A stretch of DNA of 64,000 nt, taken from Polytrichum commune (Eukaryota > Streptophyta > Polytrichopsida > Polytrichales > Polytrichaceae). Every line of letters begins with the position of its first letter. Within the stretch, counting starts at the first letter, position 1. Both the position numbers and the translations under genes were made by a program. Positions 55,455-62,763 of this stretch are shown piece after piece. A model generated the notes under the pieces. It was not told where the DNA came from. It made no database searches and was given only the letters and a program-made list of their open reading frames with translations. Where the stretch lies: assembly GCA_950295325.1 (NCBI GenBank), contig OX485806.1, forward strand, positions 46,619,169 to 46,683,168. Reading direction: 5' to 3'.

Positions 55455-55699
55455 CTTTCGATCTCAAAGTTGTCCGCATATCGTCGTTGGTCCTCCTCCG
55501 TACTCATCTTCCAAGCTTGTGTAGATTGTGAGAAGGGAGTCATGACATATTCATCACGAAATCGATCCCTAGCACATCTCTCATCTCTCTCACGCTCGGT
55601 TGATGGATTGAATGGAATATCGGGTTCACCTAAATTTTCTATCTCCTCATCACATCCTAGACCCTCAAACATGTCTCTCTTCTCTCCCATCCTATCCAT
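55455..55699 (-). pseudogene. ORF-X, N-terminal half (split by gypsy G2)
   Basis: The minus-strand ORF begins MDRMGEKRDMFEGLGCDEEI and continues STERERDERCARDRFRDEYV, TPFSQSTQAWKMSTEEDQ and NFEI. It then meets the gypsy 3' LTR and would resume at 48419 or so. It is rich in charged residues. The start is the first Met of the open frame. It lies downstream of the kinase on the same strand, so it could be part of one minus-strand cargo unit. Function unknown. Confidence 0.5.
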
Positions 55700-55960
55700 G
55701 ATACTCTACCCTCGTTATATGTATGAGTCTAAATGCTCTACTTATATATTGAGCTCAAAGGACTTTATGAAATATACAATATTTGATGTAATCCAAGATG
55801 TAGAGGATCCAATTCTCGTTGGTAGGATAAAGACAACACAATAGGAATAAAAAGAAAGTTGGTGAAGTCAAAAAATTAGTTGCACTTTTTGAAAAAGTCC
55901 CCCGACACCCGCATTGGAAACCTCTTTGAAGCTTCTATATTTGATGGGTTGTCCTTTCAT

Positions 55961-56255
55961 TCAACAATTCACATATTGGAGCTTCAACCTTAGTGGTTCG
56001 TATGGTTTCACAACCAACACGCATTCGAATGTCATATTAATTCAACAAAGTACATATTTGTGCTTCAACCTTTGTGGTCCATATGGTTTCACAACGCATA
56101 TTAGGCATCCGAATGCCATCTTCATTCAACAATTCACATATTTGAGCTTCAACCTTAGTGGTTCGTATGGTTTCACAACCCACACGCATCCCCTTGCCCT
56201 TTCATTCGACAATTCACATATTTGTGCTTCAACCTTTGTGGTTCATAAACCCTAA
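55961..56255 (+). repeat. Tandem repeat, 80-84 bp x about 4
   Basis: The marker 'tcaacaattcacatatt' recurs at 55961, 56042, 56126 and 56206. Units alternate in detail (GAGCTTCAACCTTAGTGG against GTGCTTCAACCTTTGTGG), giving a dimer of about 165 bp. The open frame through it is repeat-driven. Confidence 0.85.
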
Positions 56256-58497
56256 ACCCTACGTCATTCCAAATTGCTACCACATATGTGCCGTTGTTTT
56301 GTTCTCACACTCATGTAGAAGTGTTTCCATACATGGTTTGAGGGTTTAGGTTCCCAGCTTTCCAACGAACCCACCCGCTTTTTTTTACGATGCCTACAAC
56401 GAAAGTTAAACGTTCGCAAATCGCGAGGACTACTTTAAGTTGGCACAATCTCTACTTAGACATATAACTTATGGTATACATTGGGATTTTTAGAAGGGGT
56501 CATGAACGCACGTGATTCTCAAACATAATGTAGAGTGCATCCCCCGAGTTCCTATAGGCTTCATAAAGATATCTTACCAATACCTTACACAAATTAGAAC
56601 ATTTTAGAAAAGCAAATTAATATGGTCCACATTGATATTAAACTAGGGATTTGGTGTGGGCTTAAATTTAATGTGGCCCACATTAGTGATCATTTGGGGG
56701 GGGGTGCACTATACTAAATCCGTATGAGTATATGTGAGTGCACAAAAGAGGTATTGATTTGAACTTTGTTGTATTATGTATTATTCTTCACAAAATTATA
56801 AGTTGTAGTTATGTAAATATATAGAATAATTTAAAAAAATATACAACATCTCTACTAACTTGTATGGTAGTGTCACTAGAATAAGGTTTATTTTATTTTA
56901 GTATTGGCTTAAACTGGTACATAAAAAGAACCAACCACAAGTGAACATACAATCTTACATATCATTTGATGGTAGACTTCAAAACAATAATTGCATTAGC
57001 TTTTATGACATGTATTACAAATCAGAGTATGGGAGGATTGAATGGAAACAGATGCTTAGGGACTTGGAAAAAGCCCCGGACGTGGCCTACCATGACATTC
57101 TTAACAATTTTGATTTGATTTGGGGGGTCAAAGGTCTTATTGTAACCCGTAGCAACTTAGTCCCTACTTGGAAGGATAGGCCTCAAATGAGCATTATTTC
57201 TAGATTTCCACTTAGGCTGCGCTGTTTCGGCTGGGTTGGTTGTATTTTTAATTTGAATTTTCAATTTGTGCCAAAAAAAGAATAAGACATGTATTGCAAA
57301 TATAAGGGCCGGTTTACAATATGGCCAAACTTTGAGAGGTTCAACATTTGGACCAATGAAAATGCTGAAATGCCCAAAGTCCGTCCTCTCGGCCTTCACA
57401 CTAGAGGCCGAAGTCCAAAGGACGTGGCCTCCAAAAGAGCCTAGGTGGCAACACTTTTAGGAAGTTATGGCGCCAAGAGTTCGGCCTCTCGAGCAAAGAT
57501 TGGGTATAGCAAAATGCTCAACCCAAACTTCCGTCGAGAGGCCGAAGTTTTTTTTCATTAAAATAATCAATCATTGACAAGATCTTGGCCGTTAGATTGG
57601 AGGGGTTATTTTGAGCAAGGAATAAAGTGGCATGCTCCTTTGAGTTTGGACTTTGGGATTGGCCTTTGGAGGCTTCACACTTTGGCCATCCAAGCCGAGA
57701 GGCCGTGGGAGTTCATGGCCGAAGGTTTGGACTTTGCGCTTGGCCTTTGGAGGCTTCACACTATGCCCAACTAAGGCTACCCTTATTATATTTTCTTGGC
57801 TATTTTCAGTTCATTTCTTTGGACTATCAACAAAGTTGGGCCACTCAATCGCACGGCCTCTCAACTTGGACAGCCAAGAATATGTCCAAACTTCCAAAAA
57901 AAGTGATTGTGAATTATATAAATATAAATATAAGCAATTGTGAAGATTCCTTGTGAGAGAATACCATTCATAAAATTGCACACCCAATCAAAACTTTATT
58001 CAATATCAAGTTTACAAATCACGAGTGAATATGAATCAATGTAACTGGATGTGTAGTTTTTATCATCCATGTTATGGTTGTATTTCATCCGTTAACGTTT
58101 ATAGAGTCAGATTTACAAAGAAGGGAGTACCATTTTGTTAACTGTTAACACGTTTAACATTTATAGTGTGCAATATGTGGGGAGTAGAAGAAAGATAACA
58201 TTTAGAGATGTTTTGGATCACGTGTACAACCGATATAACTATTGCAATATTATGCTCAACTTTAGTTAACTAGATATAACTATAGTTGACTACATTTTGT
58301 GGCATACCAAAATTAGAATAAATATAGGTAACTGCATTTTTTCAAGACATATCACAAACAACTATAGTTAACTTGAACTTAGCACATGGATGTGATAACA
58401 ACGATGTGAAAGAAGGATGTGGCCTCACGAGAGGTGAGAACCTTGGTTAGCCTCCCATAGACTTCTTCTCGATTATGGAGCAAAGGCCTCATGGAGT
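56256..58497. other. hAT non-coding or unrecognised sequence
   Basis: AT-rich from 56400 to 57300 with one plus-strand frame of 114 codons (56941-57282; SYISFDGRLQNNN, WKQMLRDLEKAPDVAYHD) that is not recognised. From 57640 to 57775 there is a direct repeat of about 86 bp ('ggcctttggaggcttcacact'). Nothing else is supported. Confidence 0.4.
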
Positions 58498-58722
58498 CAC
58501 TAGAAGAAATCTTGTCCATTTCAACCGGCCTTGCGACTAGGCCATCACAACTCGCACCCAAAAAATGCATAAACAAATCAATTTGGTTGGCAACCGGGGG
58601 GGCACCCTCCATGGGTATACCACGGGTACCTTCCGGGTGCCAACAAATTGATTTGTTTATGCATTTTTTAGGTGCACGAGTCGCGATGGCCTCGGTTGAA
58701 ATGGACAAGATTTCTTCTAGTG
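58498..58722. mobile_element. CACTA-type MITE (foldback)
   Basis: A 225-bp element that is almost wholly an inverted repeat: CACTAGAAGAAATCTTGTCC at the left and GGACAAGATTTCTTCTAGTG at the right. It is flanked by a perfect 3-bp duplication AGT (58495-58497 and 58723-58725). The CACTA terminus and 3-bp duplication place it in the CACTA superfamily. It has no coding capacity. It lies just downstream of the kinase gene's poly(A) signal. Confidence 0.9.
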
Positions 58723-58791
58723 AGTATGAACATTGCACTAAGATCCATAAACCTCATACAATATACAAGTTTTGTATGAAAAAATGATGGC

Positions 58792-58797
58792 TTTATT
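58792..58797 (-). terminator. Poly(A) signal of the kinase gene (probable)
   Basis: The minus strand reads AATAAA about 65 bases after the kinase stop codon, a normal plant spacing. Confidence 0.5.
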
Positions 58798-58860
58798 TAC
58801 ATCTCCAACGGTTACAAAATTGGTATGATTCAAAATTGCTGCAAAAAAAACAAAAAAAAT

Positions 58861-60453
58861 CTATTTTGCAGTGTCACGGAAGCACATTGTCGGGTTAACC
58901 ATGTTGTATGGAGGGGACTTCAAAATGTTCACTACGTGTGTGATGGTTGACCTTTCCGCTGGATTGGTCTTCGTCAATGAATCCAATGCTAACTCAAACC
59001 GCATATTCAAGCCATTTGGATCACTGTTTAGCTGAAACAAGGGGGAAGTCGCATCCCTGACATAAATCTTCTTTGCCAAAGCATCCACTGAGAAGGACTC
59101 CGGTAGAAACGTGTGCCTATGTTTCCGAGCCATCCTCACCGGAGAGGTGGATGTTCCACGCTGCCCTCGTACATGGAATAATTCTGGACTAGCACAGTTG
59201 TATTTTGCTTTGTGCTTGTTCATCTTATCCACTGAATCTTTTCCATAGTTGGAGGGTGCGTCTTCACCTCCCCAGGATGCCATGCCCCAATCACACACAC
59301 CAATGTAAACCGTGTTCTCACGGTCTTGTGGGAAATGCAGCATGACATTGTTGGGATTAAGGTCATTGTGCAACACGTCATGCTTGTGCACTACATCCAC
59401 AATGCACATTAGAGCCCATGCCAAATAAGCTTGATGCCTTCGATATACAACCAACCGTTTCCGTGCTTCAAAGTCTGGCCCATGCATGTGAAGGATTGTG
59501 CGCTCGTGGGTTTCCGGAACGCTGAAGTCATAGATCCTCATATTTTTCAAGGAGCCTCCATTCCACCACATCGAATAGGATTCGTATGTTTTCATATTGA
59601 GGTATTGTAGCTTGATTACCCCAGGATGATCTACTGGACACGCCAATGCTTCAACTGAACGTTCCTTTCGATTCTCCAAACTATTCGTGGCCTTCATGGT
59701 CTTCCCAGCCCACTCTATCCAGCTAGGGATGAATGATGCTCCATGAATTGCGACTTTCCGCACCACTCCGAAGGTCCCTTGGAAGATTTCCTTATCCAAG
59801 GCTTTGATCTCCGCATTCCTAGGCAACCATATGACACCCTGCCGGCCCTGAGTGGCAATGTTGTCTGCCATCTGCCTGTCAATAAAAATGGGAAGGTTGC
59901 GGGCGGATGTTCCTTTTGCTGCTATTACGCCTCTTTTCCAATTCTCTAGCTTCATGTACAGCTCGGACTTCCTGCCACTACTACTTCCCTCGCTAGGATG
60001 CACAACATCATATGCCATTGTTGGATTGTAGATTGCTTCCACGGCTTGTTGTTCAATCCAGGTGCCCCAATCGCTCATGCCCCTAGCATCTTCAAACTCC
60101 GCTCCAGCCGTGGCTTCTGTGAGAATAAGAATCAAATCGTTCCTCACCAAATCCAACCCCTTTGTACCATCATTGAGGTATTTTTTTTCCAAATAAACCA
60201 TGCTGTTATTTCTAAACCACTCCAACAGCACGACCCTACAATCATTTCGAGCCTCATCGATCCGCGGGTCGCGTTTGCCTCTATTTTTCCTTTTCCTCGA
60301 TTGCGAACCTGAAACCCCGGACCCCTCCTCCGTCCCTTCCGAAATTGCTGGGCGTTTTTGTCCCCGTCTTTCACCATGCTCCGAACCCTGAGGTACATCA
60401 CGTGCAGGGCTCTCCGGTTTTGATGTCCGCCGTGTCGGAGATCGTGGTGGCAC
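58861..60453 (-). CDS. Protein-kinase-like protein carried by the hAT
   Basis: An uninterrupted 530-residue frame. Residues 1-70 are Ser/Arg/Lys-rich; 70-210 form an unrecognised N-terminal region. From about 220 there is a kinase fold: glycine-rich loop QGTFGVVRKV (225-234), AGKTMKA with the likely ATP-binding Lys (251 or 254), catalytic loop VLHNDLNPNNVML (360-372; HRD is HND), DFG equivalent CDWGMA (387-392), SPE at 422-424 in place of APE, and VDALA (456-460) as the F-helix. The catalytic Asp364, Asn369 and Asp388 are kept, so activity is possible despite the missing HRD arginine. It is intact while its neighbours are broken. It lies inside the hAT, so it is probably transposon cargo. The start could also lie in a spliced upstream exon. 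Confidence 0.8.
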   Translation of the reverse strand: MPPRSPTRRTSKPESPARDVPQGSEHGERRGQKRPAISEGTEEGSGVSGSQSRKRKNRGKRDPRIDEARNDCRVVLLEWFRNNSMVYLEKKYLNDGTKGLDLVRNDLILILTEATAGAEFEDARGMSDWGTWIEQQAVEAIYNPTMAYDVVHPSEGSSSGRKSELYMKLENWKRGVIAAKGTSARNLPIFIDRQMADNIATQGRQGVIWLPRNAEIKALDKEIFQGTFGVVRKVAIHGASFIPSWIEWAGKTMKATNSLENRKERSVEALACPVDHPGVIKLQYLNMKTYESYSMWWNGGSLKNMRIYDFSVPETHERTILHMHGPDFEARKRLVVYRRHQAYLAWALMCIVDVVHKHDVLHNDLNPNNVMLHFPQDRENTVYIGVCDWGMASWGGEDAPSNYGKDSVDKMNKHKAKYNCASPELFHVRGQRGTSTSPVRMARKHRHTFLPESFSVDALAKKIYVRDATSPLFQLNSDPNGLNMRFELALDSLTKTNPAERSTITHVVNILKSPPYNMVNPTMCFRDTAK

Positions 60454-60495
60454 GGACTCTCCATGAGTGGCTGCATTTATATCGGTGGAACTGCC

Positions 60496-60777
60496 TTAGC
60501 TTGGTCCCCTTCTTGTTCTCCCTCCATGTCCACTGTTTCCCCGACTCCCACGTGTTCCACGGCTTCCACGTGTTTGGTTGCCTCCTGAATGGCCAACTGC
60601 AAAGAACTCTTCGTCAAACCGAAAAGGATCTGGATGTGGGGGACGTGCTGCAGTGCTTCCACTTCCGGCCTCGCTTCCCGTACCCTCTCCAGTATGCGCA
60701 AGTGCAGTGCTTTGGAGCCAAGCACGGTGCAGCCTCGTATCCTCGTCTTGGTAAGGAGCAATGTCCTCCCCCTCCAT
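60496..60777 (-). CDS. Small Gly/Arg-rich ORF upstream of the kinase
   Basis: From the ATG at 60777 the frame encodes 93 residues: MEGEDIAPYQDEDTRLHRAW, SEAGSGSTAARPPHPDPFRF, DEEFFAVGHSGGNQTRG and a Gly/Arg/Ser-rich basic end. The longer open frame upstream (to 61803) only translates the GC array. A TATA box on the same strand lies about 230 bp upstream, so this ATG is a natural start. Stop and kinase start are 42 bp apart, so the two may be exons of one gene or two ORFs of one transcript. No domain is recognised. Confidence 0.5.
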   Translation of the reverse strand: MEGEDIAPYQDEDTRLHRAWLQSTALAHTGEGTGSEAGSGSTAARPPHPDPFRFDEEFFAVGHSGGNQTRGSRGTRGSRGNSGHGGRTRRGPS

Positions 60778-61002
60778 CGTGAAAAAAACCGCGTGAGTGA
60801 GTGAATGTAGAAAGGAGTGAGTGAATGTAGAAATGAGTGCGTGAATCTGAAGAAAAAAATTGCAAGGGTTCTCCCACAATTTGCCCTGCCCTCCCAAACC
60901 CCCTGAGACCCGCGCGGTGCCGCTGTCCTTGGGACGGCAACAAGGTCTCGGGTCCCTTTGTGGTGGGAGGAGAGGAAAGTGAGGGGAACTAAAACCCCAC
61001 GG

Positions 61003-61012
61003 CTTTATATAA
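61003..61012 (-). promoter_or_regulatory. TATA box for the minus-strand cargo unit (probable)
   Basis: The minus strand reads TTATATAAAG, just inside the right GC array and about 225 bp before the ATG at 60777. It mirrors the arrangement at the left end of the hAT. Confidence 0.55.
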
Positions 61013-61084
61013 GCAAAGGGGAGCACAATCATTATGGGATCCCGATCGGATTTGACATGGGGCACGAAAAGGACGTATGGGGAA

Positions 61085-61790
61085 CGTGGGAACGCGGGGG
61101 CGGACGTAGGGGAACTCGGGCGGACGGAAGGGAACGGAGCGCGGACGGGAGGGAACGTACGGGAACATGGGGCGGACTGGAGGGGAACGCGGGCGGACGG
61201 GAGGGGAACGTAGCGCGGACGGGAGGGAACATGGGGCGGACGGGAGGGAACGTGGGCGGACGGGAGGGAACGTGGGCGGACGAGAAGGGAACGCGGGGCG
61301 GACGGGAAGGGAACGGGTGCGGACTGGGGGGGAACGGGCGCGGACGGGAGGGAACGGGTGCGGACTGGGGGGGAACGGGCGCGGACGGGAGGGAACGGGT
61401 GCGGACTGGGGGGAACGCGGTAGGGAACGGGTGCGGACGTTAGGAAACGGGTGGGAACGTGAACGCACGGCGGGGGAACGTGGGGCGGACGTGAGGGAAC
61501 TTGGGGCGGACGGAGCCCTCCGCGTTCCCCCCGTCCGCCCCCGCGTTCCCCCGTCCGCTCCAGCGTTCTCCCCCCCCGTTCCCAACCCCCTTCCGCCCCA
61601 CCCCCGTCCGCTCCCCCCCCCCCTCCCCCGTCCGCTCCACCCCCCTCTGTCCGCCCCACCCCCTCCCCCATCCACTCCACCCCCCTCCCCCGTTCGCTCC
61701 ACCCCCCGTCCGTCCACACCACCCCCCTCCCCCGTCCGCACCACCCCCCTCTCCCGTCCGCCCCACCGTCCGCCCCCGGCCGCCCCACAC
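61085..61790. repeat. CGTCCGCTCC-type array, right side of hAT, inverted at its centre
   Basis: From 61085 to about 61510 the plus strand reads purine-rich units (GGGCGGACGGGAGGGAACG). From about 61515 to 61790 it reads the complement type (CCCCGTCCGCTCCACCC). The array is therefore a large imperfect palindrome of about 700 bp. Long open frames on both strands through it are by-products. Confidence 0.85.
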
Positions 61791-61984
61791 CCTCCTTAGT
61801 CATATTTTTCTACTTTGATTTTAACAGAACCCTAAACACAATGGCAAAATGGTTTACTTGGCAAGGGAAATATGCACATCCACGTCGGCGTTTTCTGCCA
61901 CATAGGACGCCACCTTGGCAAGAAGGTAAGTATTTTACCCACCCTAGTCCATTCCCCCTATGTTGACCCTACGTGGACCCTATT

Positions 61985-62014
61985 GTGTCGTGACGGAGGG
62001 GTCCGTCACGACAC
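61985..62014. repeat. hAT subterminal hairpin, right
   Basis: A perfect 13-bp stem, GTGTCGTGACGGA and TCCGTCACGACAC, with loop GGGG. The same stem sequence occurs near the left end. Confidence 0.85.
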
Positions 62015-62065
62015 GACCTGACATGACGGCACGACACCGTCATGACGTCGCGATAGATAACCCTG

Positions 62066-62073
62066 GGTGTTAG
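62066..62073 (+). repeat. hAT target-site duplication, right copy
   Basis: GGTGTTAG, identical to 43593-43600. Confidence 0.9.
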
Positions 62074-62550
62074 CTTCGACTTGTCCAGGTTAAGGATGGG
62101 CAGGAAGAACTCTAACACCCTCCGCTCTCTAAGGTTCCGGCAGTTCCCGGGGTGGAAGCCATCCTTCGGATCCGCGTCCCCTCTAAATTTTCCGGCGAAC
62201 AGGCCATCGCGGCGGCCGGCCCATCTCTCTACAATTCCCCTCGGGAACCCGTAGACCCTGTTCCAAACATCCGGAGTCCAATTATCCGGATCCCTCCTCT
62301 TGGTCCCTAGCCACTGATTACCTCTCTCAAACTTGAACTCCTGGAGGGTATCTTCCGCCCGGAGGGTCCAGGGTTTGGCGAGCAACCCCGCACAGCCCAT
62401 AACCCGGAGATCCTCCGCTAGCTCCTGCAACTCCCTATCCTCCCTTGGAATTGCAGGGACGAGGGCTTTGAGCGGAATCGGGATGGGTTCCCTCTGATCC
62501 TCTTCCTGTGTTTCCGGCAGATTCCTCTCTTCTCTCAACTTCCGTCTCAA
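62066..62550 (-). pseudogene. Gag-like gene of element C, N-terminal part
   Basis: The minus-strand frame reads MRRKLREERNLPETQEED, LQEFKFERGNQWLGTKRR, DVWNRVYGFPRGIVERWAGR, FRGDADPKDGFHPGNCRNL and RRVLEFFLPILNLDKSK up to the hAT. The protein continues at 43600 (NTLFGAM), but removal of the hAT and one duplication leaves a one-base frame difference, so the gene was or became defective. The start may lie further upstream. Confidence 0.5.
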
Positions 62551-62751
62551 TTACGGAAACTCTCTCCCCTCCGGGTACCCTCTCTTCCGCTCAACTACTA
62601 CGGAGTCCCGGCAAGCCAACTGCCGGTGACTGGAAATTACGGAGTCCCAACAATCCAACTGCTGGCGGCTCGAAAAAAAAAACACAGCCTCACCACTCGT
62701 TCCCTCAATAATTTTTCTCCTTGCAAAAAGTGGGGAGGAGAAGGAAGGGAC

Positions 62752-62763
62752 CCTTAAATATCC
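62752..62763 (-). promoter_or_regulatory. TATA-like box upstream of the gag-like gene
   Basis: The minus strand reads GGATATTTAAGG about 200 bp before the first Met of the gag-like ORF. The motif alone is the only support. Confidence 0.3.

Larger units (their letters stand above)
43601..62065 (+). mobile_element. Giant hAT transposon (18,465 bp) with cargo genes
   Basis: Termini are CAGGGTTGTCTATTGTGTCG (43601) and, on the complement of the right end, CAGGGTTATCTATCGCGACG (62065). They are imperfect terminal inverted repeats with the CAGGG start typical of hAT elements, flanked by a perfect 8-bp duplication. It encodes a BED/DUF659/hAT-dimerisation transposase on the plus strand. It also holds a kinase-like gene, a small Gly/Arg-rich ORF and ORF-X on the minus strand, and a nested gypsy (48425-55454). 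Without the gypsy it is about 11.4 kb, still large for hAT. CGTCCGCTCC-rich arrays lie just inside both ends. It is inserted in the gag-like gene of element C. Confidence 0.9.

Noticed and set aside
60496-61803. A 435-codon minus-strand ORF and several 200-codon frames on both strands through the right GC array.
   Set aside because: They translate a short GC-rich repeat in several frames. Only the last 93 codons (from 60777) have non-repeat content.
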